In this document: one piece after another, positions 17,294 to 26,011 of the stretch
Layout of the letters: each line of letters opens with the position of its first letter
Numbering within the stretch: the first letter of the stretch is position 1
Origin: Planctomycetota bacterium
Lineage (GTDB): Bacteria; Planctomycetota; B15-G4; SIAN01
Reading direction: 5' to 3'
Length of the DNA stretch: 55,038 nucleotides
NCBI GenBank assembly: GCA_009691715.1
Contig: SIAN01000027.1
Span: 1-55,038 of the forward strand
Program-made: the position numbers and the translations under genes
Notes under the pieces: generated by a model
Told to the model about the DNA's origin: nothing
The model's database searches: none
The model's input: only the letters and a program-made list of their open reading frames with translations

Positions 17294-18396
17294 AGGTCGT
17301 CTACTTCGGTTCCTTCGACGAGCACGTCAGCCCGCGCGTACGGCTGATCCGCGAAGGGCTCTGCGCGAACGGCGTCGAGGTCGTCGAATGTCGCGCCGGC
17401 GGAAGCGCGCTACCACGCTGGTCGCGACTCGCGCGCGCGCTTCCGGCCGCGGCGCGCGGCGCCGATCTGCTGCTGGTGGGCAAGCCTGGTCAGCGCGAGA
17501 TGCCGCTCGCTTGGACGTTCGCACGCGCGCTCGGGATCCCGCTCGCCCTCGACCTGTTCGCCTCGCTTTGGATCAACGAGGTGCACGAGCGGCGACGGGT
17601 CGCGGCCGGAACGCTGGCAGCGAAGAAACTGCGCGCGCTGGATCGATTCGCGCTCCAACGCGCCGACCTCTGCCTGGTCGACACGGTGGCGCATGGGCAA
17701 CTGATCGCGTCCACGCTGGCGCCCGGTCGCCGGGTCGCGCCGCAGCGGCGGGTGTTCGTCGGCGCTGAGGCGTGTTTCACGCCGCTGCCGCGCGTGAGGC
17801 GCAGCGGTCTGCTCGAGGCGCTCTTCGTCGGCACCTTCATCCCGTTCCACGGCATCGATGTGATCCTGCGCGCAGCGGCGCTGCTGCGTGATGAGCCGCG
17901 ACTGCGGATCACGCTGCTCGGCGATGGCCAGGAACGCGGTGCGATGGAGCGGCTTGCAGCCGAGCTCGCGCTGCAAAACGTGCGCTTCGAGCCGTCGATC
18001 GACTACGCCGCGCTGCCGGCCCGGCTGGCGCGAGCCGACCTCGCGCTTGGCCTATTTGGCGCGACACCGACTGCGGCGGCGGTGATCCCGAAGAAAGTCT
18101 TCGCGGCGCTCGCGGCGATGAAGCCGGTGATCACGGCCGACGGCGACGGACCACGCGAGGCGCTCGACGACTCGACGGCCTATCTGTGCGCGCCGGGCGA
18201 TCCGGAGGCGCTGGCGGAGACGTTGCGCCGCGCCCTCGACGACGGACCGCGACGAGACGAGGTGGCAGCTCGCGGACGCGCGTTGCATGAGCGGCGGTTC
18301 ACGGCGGCGGCGACCGGTGCGGCATGTCGCGAGGCGTTGGCGGATCTGCTCGCTCGTTCGCGCGCGACCGTGGTTCCAACGGCGACCGTGCCATGA
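17290..18396 (+). CDS. Glycosyltransferase, GT4-like
   Basis: 368 residues starting at GTG 17290 (GTGA overlap). The N-terminal half begins KVVYFGSFDEHVSPR and contains LLVGKPGQREMP. The C-terminal Rossmann domain begins EALFVGTFIPFHGIDVILRAA, followed by LLGDGQERGAME and IPKKVFAALAAMKPVITAD, the place of the usual E-x7-E region, here without the classic first Glu. Function in repeat-unit assembly is inferred from its position between the polymerase and flippase genes. Confidence 0.82.
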   Translation: MKVVYFGSFDEHVSPRVRLIREGLCANGVEVVECRAGGSALPRWSRLARALPAAARGADLLLVGKPGQREMPLAWTFARALGIPLALDLFASLWINEVHERRRVAAGTLAAKKLRALDRFALQRADLCLVDTVAHGQLIASTLAPGRRVAPQRRVFVGAEACFTPLPRVRRSGLLEALFVGTFIPFHGIDVILRAAALLRDEPRLRITLLGDGQERGAMERLAAELALQNVRFEPSIDYAALPARLARADLALGLFGATPTAAAVIPKKVFAALAAMKPVITADGDGPREALDDSTAYLCAPGDPEALAETLRRALDDGPRRDEVAARGRALHERRFTAAATGAACREALADLLARSRATVVPTATVP

Positions 18397-19814
18397 GCGG
18401 CGCTCCGTTGCGTCGGCAGCTTGAACGCGCCGGCCTGCTGCTCGCGGGCGGAGCGCTCGCGAGCCGTCTGATCCAGGCGCTCGCCTACGCGCTGCTCGCG
18501 CGGAGTCTCGCACCCGCCGACTTCGGAACGCTGGCGCTCGCCGCGGTGGCAGTGAACGCACTGCAACTGCTGCCGGGGCTCGGTCTTGGAACCGCGCTCT
18601 TGGCGCAGCCGGTTGAACCGCGCGCGATGGCACGCAGCGCCGTCACGCTCGCCCTACTCGGCGGCGGTGTGGTCGCGCTGCTAGCGGGAGCGATCGCGTG
18701 GCGCATGCGCGCGCACGGCGCAGGTCCGGTCGCGCCGCTGGTCGCACTGCTCGGCGTCGCGCTGCTGTTCCAGGCGCCGGGTGCAGTGGCCGGTGCGCTG
18801 CTCGATCGCGAACTGCGATTCGGCGCCCGCGTCGCGGCCGACGTGCTGAGCGCGCTCGCCTATCTGGCGGCGAGCGTGACCGCGGCGTTCCTCGGCTTCG
18901 GTGCCGCGGCGCTGGCGATCGGGCTGATCGCAGCGGCGGCCACGCAATCGGGCGCGACGCTGGTGCAGGCGCGACTGCTGCCGACGACGGCTCCCGACCT
19001 CGCGGCACTGCGCACCACCGCCAAGCTCGGCGCGCTGGTGGTCGCCATGTCGCTCCTGCAGTGGCTCTTCACCTCCATCGACCTGGTCGTGATCGAGCGC
19101 CGCTTCGGCCGCGAGGCGGTCGGTTGCTACTCGACGGCGCTGCAGCTTGCGTTGGTGCCGGCGACGGCGCTTGGCGTACTGAGCGGGCGAATCGCGCTGC
19201 CGGCATTGGTGCACGCACGCCGCGGGGGCACGTTGACGACCACCGCCGCTGCTGCGAGCGGGTTCCGGCAGGCCTGCTCCGTCGCCGCTCTGTTGGCCGC
19301 GGCCGCGTGCGCGCTGTTCACGGTCGCGCCGCAACCGATCGTCGCACTGCTCTACGGCGAGCGGTTCGCCGGCGCCGCCTCATTGCTGCCGATCGTCGCC
19401 ATCGGCGCATTCGCGAAGGTGCTGGGCGCGCTGGCCGGGCCGGCGCTGCTGGCATGCGGACGGGCCAGGACGGCGTGCGGCGTGTTGTTGGCGCAGGTCG
19501 GCCTCGCGCTGCCGCTCGCGACGTGGATGCCGGCGGAATTCGGCGTCGCTGGAGTCGCGCTGATCTTCAGCGCGGTGCAGGCCGGCGCATGCATCGTCGC
19601 CTTCGTCCTCGGCGCGCGCGCTCTCGCTCTGCCGCAAGCAGCGGCACTGCAAGCCGGGCTGCTGCCGCTGATCGCCGGCGTCGCACCGTCGCTGCTGCTC
19701 CACGCCTGGCAACCGCAGGGCGGCGGCTGGTACGGGCTGCCGATCGGAATGGCGCTGCTGGTGGCGCTGGCCGCACGCGAGCGGCGGTCGTGGCATACAG
19801 GCGGCAGCGAATGA
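18393..19814 (+). CDS. Wzx-like oligosaccharide flippase
   Basis: 473 residues from the ATG at 18393 (ATGA overlap) with about 12-14 hydrophobic helices. The early segment GGALASRLIQALAYALLARS and LAPADFGTLALAAVAV is the usual opening of polysaccharide transporter/MATE-like (MVF superfamily) flippases. ATALGVLSGRIALPALV and LYGERFAGAASLLPI are further family-like blocks. Expected to move lipid-linked repeat units across the inner membrane. Confidence 0.88.
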   Translation: MSGAPLRRQLERAGLLLAGGALASRLIQALAYALLARSLAPADFGTLALAAVAVNALQLLPGLGLGTALLAQPVEPRAMARSAVTLALLGGGVVALLAGAIAWRMRAHGAGPVAPLVALLGVALLFQAPGAVAGALLDRELRFGARVAADVLSALAYLAASVTAAFLGFGAAALAIGLIAAAATQSGATLVQARLLPTTAPDLAALRTTAKLGALVVAMSLLQWLFTSIDLVVIERRFGREAVGCYSTALQLALVPATALGVLSGRIALPALVHARRGGTLTTTAAAASGFRQACSVAALLAAAACALFTVAPQPIVALLYGERFAGAASLLPIVAIGAFAKVLGALAGPALLACGRARTACGVLLAQVGLALPLATWMPAEFGVAGVALIFSAVQAGACIVAFVLGARALALPQAAALQAGLLPLIAGVAPSLLLHAWQPQGGGWYGLPIGMALLVALAARERRSWHTGGSE

Positions 19815-20719
19815 CCCCTTCGCCGACGCCGCCACTCCCGATCACGATCGTGATGCCGAGCTTCGCGCGCCCCCATCTGGTGGCGCGCACGCTGCCGGTC
19901 TGCCTTCGTCAGCCCGTCGCCGAGATCGTGGTCGTCGACGATGGCAGCGAAGCGCCACTCGCGGACGCGGTCGCGGAAGCCGCGTGCGGCGATCCGCGCG
20001 TGCGCGTCGTGCGACTGCCGGACAACCGCGGTTCCTGCGGCGCGCGCAACGCCGGCGTCGACGCGGCCCGCGGCGAGTTCGTGCTCTTCGTCGACGACGA
20101 TGCGCTGCTCGGCGACGGCTACGCGCGCACCTTGCACGATCATCTGCTCGCCGCTGGCGCCGATGCCGCGGCGGGCCGCCGACTGTGGCTCGCGGAGGGC
20201 GAGACGCAGGAGCAGGCCCTCGCGACGAGAACCCGGCGCCCACGCGACGGAGCGCTGTTCGACCGGCGCCACTTCTGGTTCGACGACGAGGCGCTGTTCG
20301 ACGCCGACACGGAAGTCCCGTTCGCGAGCGCGATCATGCTGGTGCGCCGCGATTGGCTGCTGCGGGTCCGCTACGACGAACAGAACTATCGGCGTTCCGG
20401 CTTCCGCGAGGAGACCGACGTGCAGGTCGGTCTCGCCGCGGCGGGCGCGAAGCTGATCGCCTGTCCCCACGCCGCCTGCTTCAACCTCCAGAAGAGCGTC
20501 ATGGGACGCGCGGGCGGGCAGCGGCGCGGCCGCGTGCTGCGCTACGAGTGGGACCTGCTGCGCAACGACGCCCGCTTCCGCCGGAAACACTTCGCGGCGC
20601 TCTCTGGGCCGCTCCGCTGTGCACCCGGCCTCACGCCGTGGCTCGGCGCACTCCACCACTATTTCGGCTTCCGCGTGCCCTCGAAGGTGCGCCACCTCCT
20701 CGGCCAGCACGGGCCATGA
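19811..20719 (+). CDS. Glycosyltransferase family 2 protein
   Basis: GT-A fold enzyme of 302 residues. ITIVMPSFARPHLVARTL opens the domain; IVVVDDGSEAP and LPDNRGSCGARNAGVDAARG follow; the metal-binding DXD is VLFVDDDALLG. The FREETDVQVGLAAAG block has the position of the catalytic-base ED motif. It is translationally coupled to the flippase gene (ATGA). Confidence 0.9.
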   Translation: MTPSPTPPLPITIVMPSFARPHLVARTLPVCLRQPVAEIVVVDDGSEAPLADAVAEAACGDPRVRVVRLPDNRGSCGARNAGVDAARGEFVLFVDDDALLGDGYARTLHDHLLAAGADAAAGRRLWLAEGETQEQALATRTRRPRDGALFDRRHFWFDDEALFDADTEVPFASAIMLVRRDWLLRVRYDEQNYRRSGFREETDVQVGLAAAGAKLIACPHAACFNLQKSVMGRAGGQRRGRVLRYEWDLLRNDARFRRKHFAALSGPLRCAPGLTPWLGALHHYFGFRVPSKVRHLLGQHGP

Positions 20720-21858
20720 GCACGCTGACGACGCCGGCTGCTTCCGTTCATTCCAGCACGGCGAGGGCGCTTGCACCGATCGCCGTCGCCGCCCCGCCGC
20801 GCCTGCTGCTCTTCACGCGCGACGATCCGGCGTGTTCGACCGGTGGCGTCGAGACCTTCACGGCCCGACTGCTCGCTCTCTTTCCTGGCAGCGAGGCTGT
20901 CGCGTATGGCGGAGCCGCGGGCGCGCGCCGACTGCTCAACGAGGCGCGTGATGCACGGGCGGCGCGGACCAATCTGCTCGAACGGATTGCGGCGATGCGG
21001 CCGACGGTGATCGTCGCCAACGGCGCTGCGGCGTGGGCACTACCGCGACTGGAAGTGCCGCACATCGTCGTCTACCACGGCACCTACGCCGGCTTCGGCC
21101 GGGCGATCACGCCGGTTGCCCGTTGGCGCGGCCGGATCGCGAAGAGCTACGGCGCCTGGATGGAACGGCGCGCGGCGCGCCACGCGGAGGCGGTCGTCGC
21201 GGTCTCGGCCAGCGTCGCCGAGCAGGCACGGCGCTACTACGGCGTGGGCGATCGGCTCGCGGTGATCGAAAACGGCGGCGCAGCGGACGAAGCGATGCCG
21301 CGCGATCGTGGCGACGCTCGGCGCGAGCTCGCGCTGCCGGCCTCACTGCCGCTGCTGCTGTTCGTCGGACGCGGCGACGCGACCAAGGGCTTCGATGCGC
21401 TGATCGAGCTGGCGCGGCACCGGCCGACCTGGCGGATCGCCGCCGCCGGAGTGGCGCCGCAAAGGGGCTGGCCGCGAAACCTGCAGGCGCTCGGGGTTCT
21501 GACCCCGACGGCGCTTTCGCCTTGGCGCGCTGCGGCCGACCTCGTCCTGCTGCCGAGCTGCTACGAGGGCTGCTCGTACGCGCTGATCGAGGCGCTGGCG
21601 GCCGACCGTCCGATCGTGACGACCGCGACCGGCTGCTTCACGGAACCGGGGACGCACCCTTACGGCGTGGTCGTTCGGCCGCGCGGGCGACTGTCGGCGG
21701 CGGCGTTTGCGACGACGCTCGAACAGGCGGTGGAGCGGGTGCTGGCACGTCCTGGCGACTTCGAGCCGCACGCGGCCACGCTCGAACGGTTCGGCTTCGC
21801 TCGCTTCGCGCGCGAGTGGAGCGCGGTGATCGACGAGGTGGCCCGCCATGGCTGCTGA
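20716..21858 (+). CDS. Glycosyltransferase family 4 protein
   Basis: 380 residues from the ATG at 20716 (ATGA overlap). The acceptor loop is CSTGGVETFTARL. VVAVSASVAEQARRYYGV precedes the hinge, and the donor domain begins LLLFVGRGDATKGFDALI and has SCYEGCSYALIEALAADRP as the EX7E-like motif. An N-terminal stretch of about 25 residues before the first strand is Ala/Thr-rich and probably disordered. Confidence 0.88.
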   Translation: MSTLTTPAASVHSSTARALAPIAVAAPPRLLLFTRDDPACSTGGVETFTARLLALFPGSEAVAYGGAAGARRLLNEARDARAARTNLLERIAAMRPTVIVANGAAAWALPRLEVPHIVVYHGTYAGFGRAITPVARWRGRIAKSYGAWMERRAARHAEAVVAVSASVAEQARRYYGVGDRLAVIENGGAADEAMPRDRGDARRELALPASLPLLLFVGRGDATKGFDALIELARHRPTWRIAAAGVAPQRGWPRNLQALGVLTPTALSPWRAAADLVLLPSCYEGCSYALIEALAADRPIVTTATGCFTEPGTHPYGVVVRPRGRLSAAAFATTLEQAVERVLARPGDFEPHAATLERFGFARFAREWSAVIDEVARHGC

Positions 21859-23086
21859 GCGACGCCTTCGCGTGGCCTTGCTTGAGCCGGCGGGACGCGG
21901 CGGCATCCACCATTACTCGCGCGCGCTCGCCGATGCACTCGCGCAAGCCGGCGCCGCGGTCACGCTCTTCACCGCGCGCAACCACGAGTTCGCCGCGGCC
22001 GATCGCGCGCAGCCGCCGTGCTTCGCAATCGAACCGCGCTTCGAGCGGCGGCGCACCGATCCGGTGGCGCTGCTCCGGGCGTTGCGCCGCGCCACGCCGG
22101 ACGTGCTGCACCTGCAATGCGGGACGCATCCGCTGCTGCACCTGGCGCTGCTCCACGCCGCGCGCGCCGCGACCGGCGTGCGCGCGGTCGTGACGGCGCA
22201 CGACCTGCAGCCGAAGAACAGCGGGCGGTTCGGCGCCTGGCTCGCGGCACGGCTGCATCGCGCGGCCGATGCCGTCATCGTGCACGGCGAGCGCTTGCGC
22301 GGGGCGCTCGCGACGCGACAGCCCGAGGTTGCAGCTCGGATCGCGGTGGTGCCGCACGGCGATTACGAATTCTTGGCGACGCACGCCCCTGCAATCACCC
22401 ACGCGACGATCGCCGCGTCGAACCCGCCGCCGACGCTGCTCTTCTTCGGTTACCTGCACGCGGAGAAGGGCCTCGAAGACCTGATCGCGGCGATGCCGAC
22501 GATCGTGGCGGCGCAGCCGTTGGCGCGCCTCGTCATCGCCGGAAAACCGGAGCAGGCGATTGAGCCGTTGCGCGAGCAGGCGCGTGCGCTGCGCGTCGAC
22601 GCGTGCATCGACTGGCACCTCGGCTACGTCGCACAGGAAGCGGTGGCGCCGCTGTTCGCGGCCGCGACGGCGGTCGTCCTGCCGTATCGCGCGGCGTCCC
22701 AGAGCGGAGTGGTCTTTCTCGCAGGCGCCTACGGGAAACCACTCATCGCCACTCGGGTCGGCGCGCTGCCCGAGTCGATCGCCCACGGGGAAGGCGGGCT
22801 ACTGGTGCCTCCGCGCGCGCCTGCCGCGCTGGCGGCGGCCGCGATCGAACTCCTCGCGGACCGGGGGCGAGCCGCAGAAATGGGAAAGAAACACGCGTTC
22901 CGCTGCCGAACAGAAGGAGCGTGGACAGCGATCGCCGACCGGACGCTCGACCTTTACGCACGGCTGACGGGAATTGTCGCACCGCGCGCAGCAGAGTCGG
23001 TGCGCTGTGAAGCGGACGCCCGCCAAGAAGGAGTCGAAGAAATTGACCGCGTCCGCGACGCTCGCGAAGCCGTCCTGCACCGCTGA
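21848..23086 (+). CDS. Glycosyltransferase family 4 protein
   Basis: 412 residues. Glycine-rich start LLEPAGRGGIHHYSRALADAL, then VLHLQCGTHPLLHLALLH, AVVTAHDLQPKN and the donor domain LLFFGYLHAEKGLEDLI. The usual EX7E position reads PYRAASQSGVVFLAGAYGKP, lacking the first Glu, as in several GT4 subgroups. The last ~40 residues are charged and run over the start of the next gene, with an overlap of up to 80 bp depending on that start. It overlaps the previous gene by 11 bp. Confidence 0.88.
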   Translation: MAAERRLRVALLEPAGRGGIHHYSRALADALAQAGAAVTLFTARNHEFAAADRAQPPCFAIEPRFERRRTDPVALLRALRRATPDVLHLQCGTHPLLHLALLHAARAATGVRAVVTAHDLQPKNSGRFGAWLAARLHRAADAVIVHGERLRGALATRQPEVAARIAVVPHGDYEFLATHAPAITHATIAASNPPPTLLFFGYLHAEKGLEDLIAAMPTIVAAQPLARLVIAGKPEQAIEPLREQARALRVDACIDWHLGYVAQEAVAPLFAAATAVVLPYRAASQSGVVFLAGAYGKPLIATRVGALPESIAHGEGGLLVPPRAPAALAAAAIELLADRGRAAEMGKKHAFRCRTEGAWTAIADRTLDLYARLTGIVAPRAAESVRCEADARQEGVEEIDRVRDAREAVLHR

Positions 23087-24776
23087 CACCGACACGGCGG
23101 CGCTACGCGTTCCATTCATCACGATCCTCATGCCGGTGTTGAACGAGGCGGCGGACCTCGAAGCGACGCTCGCGAGCTTGTTGGCGCAGGACTACCCCGC
23201 CGATCGGTTCGAGATCGTGGTCATGGACGGGCGCTCGACCGATGCCACGCGCGCGCTGCTTGACACGATCGCGCGCCGAGATCCGCGCGTGCGTTGGTTC
23301 GACAACCCTGGCGTCATTGTCTCGACCGCGATCAACCTCGGCTTCGGCCGAGCGCGCGGCGAGTGGATCGCGCGTGCCGACGGCCACTCGACCTACGCAC
23401 CGGACTACTTGCGCGCCGCGATGCGAGCGGCGGCGGAGAGCGGCGCCGATGTCGTCGGCGGGCCGATGGTCGCGGGCGGCGATCTGTCGCCATTCCAGCG
23501 CGCCACCGAGGTCGCGCTCGCCTCGCGCTTCGGGATGGGCGGCGCCGCCTTCCACTTCGCCGATCGTCGCGGGCCGAGCGACGGCGTCTACCTCGGCGTC
23601 TTCCGCGCTGATGCGCTCACGCGCTACGGACCGTTCCACGAAGAGTTGGTCCGCGACGAGGACGACGAGTGGTTCGCGCGGGCGCGCCGGCGCGGCGCGA
23701 CGATCTGGCTCGATGGCGCGATCCGTTCGAGCTATCGGCCGAGGCCCACGCCGCGCGCGCTGTTCCGGCAGTACTTCGAGTACGGCCTGTTCAAACCGGC
23801 GGCGTTGCGGCTGGTGCCAGGCAGTTGGCGCATGCGCCAGCTGATCCCATCGGCACTCGTCTGCGCCCTGCTGTTGCCATGGGTGGCGGGCGTTCCGTCG
23901 CTCGCGCTGGCGGCGCTACTGGCCTACTGCGGCGTGCTCGCGGCGGCGCTCGTCGCGACCCGGCGGATGCGCGATCGCGGCGCGCGCGCGACGGCGCAGT
24001 TCGTGGATGTCCTCGCCCGAATGCACTTCGGCTACGGAGCCGGCTTCCTCGCGGGATTGTTCCGCCGCGCGCACGACAACTCAGCGGGAGCGATTCGCGC
24101 CGTCTATCGCGAATACGCCGCGAGCGGCGCCAAGCGCCGAGCTTGGAGCGCAACACAGCCGGGCCAGGCGCAGATCGTCGCCGAGCGCGACCGGGCTCTG
24201 GCCGCCGCGTTGCGCCGCCACTTCGGCCCGCGCAAGGAGCCGCTGCGAGTGCTCGACTTGGGCGCCGGCGATCGCGATCTGGCGACGGCGCTCGCCACTC
24301 ATGGCGCGCCGCCCTGCAACGTGGTCGCTTGCGATCTACTCGACGAACGCCTCGCCGCGAACCCCCAATCGCAGCGGGTTGCCGCCGACTGCCGTGCGCT
24401 GCCGTTCACCGACCGCCCGTTCGATGTCGTCGTGCAATGCACGATGCTGTCGTCCGTGCCGGCGGCTGCGGCGCGGCGCGTGATCGCGGCGGAGATGGCA
24501 CGCGTCTGCAAGCAAGACGGCCTGCTGCTCTCCTATGACGCACGCCTCGGCAATCCGCTGAACGCAAACGTCCGCCGCGTGACCCGCACCGAGCACGCCG
24601 CGCTTTTCGCCGATCGGACTGTCGCGTTCGAGCGCCTGACGCCATTGCCACCGCTCGTTCGCTGCTTCCCGCGGCTGGCCGCGCTGTTCGCGCGCTGCGC
24701 GCCGCTGTGCGCCTTCGACCTCGCCATCGCCTCGCCGCGTTCCCGAAATGCGGTCGCCATCGGAGCCTCGTCATGA
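23007..24776 (+). CDS. ExoA-like glycosyltransferase fused to a SAM methyltransferase
   Basis: About 589 residues. The N-terminal GT2 domain has ITILMPVLNEAADLEATLAS, VVMDGRSTD, the DXD-like region IARADGHSTYAPDYLR, VRDEDDEWFARARRRG and RQYFEYGLFK, all in the order of ExoA-type succinoglycan glycosyltransferases. Two hydrophobic segments follow (about residues 280-325). The C-terminal ~180 residues are a class I methyltransferase with motif I VLDLGAGDRDLATAL near 414, VVACDLLDERL, and CRALPFTDRPFDVV. The start is uncertain: GTG 23007 is used, but TTG 23043, which has AAGAAGGAG about a dozen bases upstream, is possible. The fusion suggests that one enzyme adds and modifies a sugar or lipid-linked intermediate; the methyl acceptor is unknown. 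Confidence 0.85.
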   Translation: MKRTPAKKESKKLTASATLAKPSCTADTDTAALRVPFITILMPVLNEAADLEATLASLLAQDYPADRFEIVVMDGRSTDATRALLDTIARRDPRVRWFDNPGVIVSTAINLGFGRARGEWIARADGHSTYAPDYLRAAMRAAAESGADVVGGPMVAGGDLSPFQRATEVALASRFGMGGAAFHFADRRGPSDGVYLGVFRADALTRYGPFHEELVRDEDDEWFARARRRGATIWLDGAIRSSYRPRPTPRALFRQYFEYGLFKPAALRLVPGSWRMRQLIPSALVCALLLPWVAGVPSLALAALLAYCGVLAAALVATRRMRDRGARATAQFVDVLARMHFGYGAGFLAGLFRRAHDNSAGAIRAVYREYAASGAKRRAWSATQPGQAQIVAERDRALAAALRRHFGPRKEPLRVLDLGAGDRDLATALATHGAPPCNVVACDLLDERLAANPQSQRVAADCRALPFTDRPFDVVVQCTMLSSVPAAAARRVIAAEMARVCKQDGLLLSYDARLGNPLNANVRRVTRTEHAALFADRTVAFERLTPLPPLVRCFPRLAALFARCAPLCAFDLAIASPRSRNAVAIGASS

Positions 24777-26011
24777 GCGAATCGATCGTTCCCGGCCTGC
24801 CGGCCGCCCGCGGCATCACCCATCGCCGCAGATCCCCAATCGAGGCGTGCGCCGATGCGCCGCCGATCCCGTTCCACCGCACCGTTCTTTGCGAGGGCGA
24901 TGTCGCGGCGGTCACGGCGGTGCTGCGGTCTGGCTGGCTCACGACCGGGCCGCGCGCGAAGGAGCTCGAAACCGGCATCGCGGCGCTGCTCGGTCGGCGC
25001 CACGCGCTTGCGCTCAACTCGGCAACTTCGGCCCTCTTCCTCGCCTACAAGGCGGCGGGCGTCGGACCGGGCGACGATGTGCTGGTGCCGGCGATGACCT
25101 TCGTGGCGACGGCCGAGGTGGCACTCCATCTCGGCGCACGGCCGGTGATCGTCGATGTCGACGACGAGACGCTGCTGCTCGATCTGAAGGACCTCGAACG
25201 CAAGTTGACGCGCCGCGCGCGCGTCATCGCGCCGGTCCACTACGCCGGCCATCCGTGCGCGATGGCGCCGCTGCGCGCGATTGCCGCGGCGGAGCGCCTC
25301 GCGATCGTCGAGGACGCGGCCCACTGCCTCACCGGCCACGAGGGCGGGCACCGTCCGGGCGAGGGGACGCTCGGCGCCGCGCTGTCCTTCTATGCAACCA
25401 AGGAACTGCCGATCGGCGAGGGCGGCGCGCTGGTGAGCGACGACGAAGGCGTGATCGAGCGGGCGCGGCGCTGGTCGCTGCATGGCATCAGCAAGCCGGC
25501 GCACGCACGCATGCAGGTCGGCGCGCGGGCGATCTACGACGTCGAAGACATCGGCTTCAAGATGAACCTCCCCGACGTGCTCGCAGCGCTGGGCGTCGCG
25601 CAGTTGCCGCGGATGGAAGCGCACCGCGCGCGGCGCGAGGCGTTGGCGCAGCGCTACGACGCGGCGCTCGCGTTCGTGCCCGGCATCCGTCCGCTGCGGG
25701 TCCGGCCGGGCTTCACCTCCGCGCGCCACCTCTACGTCGTGCGCGTCGATGCCAAGAGCGCCGGACTTGACCGCGACGAGCTCGCGGCGGAACTCGGCGC
25801 GCGCGGCATCGGGACCAGCGTCCACTTCACGCCGATCCACGAGATGACCGCTCTCAAGAGCCTGCTCGGCACGCGACCGGGCGACTGCCCGGTCGCCTCG
25901 CGAGCGGGCCGCGAGGTGCTTTCACTTCCGCTCCACCCGGCGCTCACGGACGAGGAGTGTGATCGCGTCACGAACGAGTTGCGCGCGATCGTCGCGGCGC
26001 GCGCTCCGTGA
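24773..26011 (+). CDS. DegT/DnrJ/EryC1/StrS-type nucleotide-sugar aminotransferase
   Basis: PLP enzyme of 412 residues (start ATG 24773, ATGA overlap). Conserved blocks: VLRSGWLTTGPRAKELE, ALNSATSALFLAYKAAG, VPAMTFVATAEVALHLGA, VHYAGHPCAM, IVEDAAHCL, the Schiff-base lysine in FYATKELPIGEGG (Lys near 210), GFKMNLPDVLAALGVAQL, and HLYVVR. These enzymes transaminate keto-sugars made by 4,6-dehydratases. The next gene encodes such a dehydratase, so the likely product is a UDP-4-amino-6-deoxy-sugar, as in the PglF/PglE pair. The sugar is inferred. Confidence 0.93.
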   Translation: MSESIVPGLPAARGITHRRRSPIEACADAPPIPFHRTVLCEGDVAAVTAVLRSGWLTTGPRAKELETGIAALLGRRHALALNSATSALFLAYKAAGVGPGDDVLVPAMTFVATAEVALHLGARPVIVDVDDETLLLDLKDLERKLTRRARVIAPVHYAGHPCAMAPLRAIAAAERLAIVEDAAHCLTGHEGGHRPGEGTLGAALSFYATKELPIGEGGALVSDDEGVIERARRWSLHGISKPAHARMQVGARAIYDVEDIGFKMNLPDVLAALGVAQLPRMEAHRARREALAQRYDAALAFVPGIRPLRVRPGFTSARHLYVVRVDAKSAGLDRDELAAELGARGIGTSVHFTPIHEMTALKSLLGTRPGDCPVASRAGREVLSLPLHPALTDEECDRVTNELRAIVAARAP

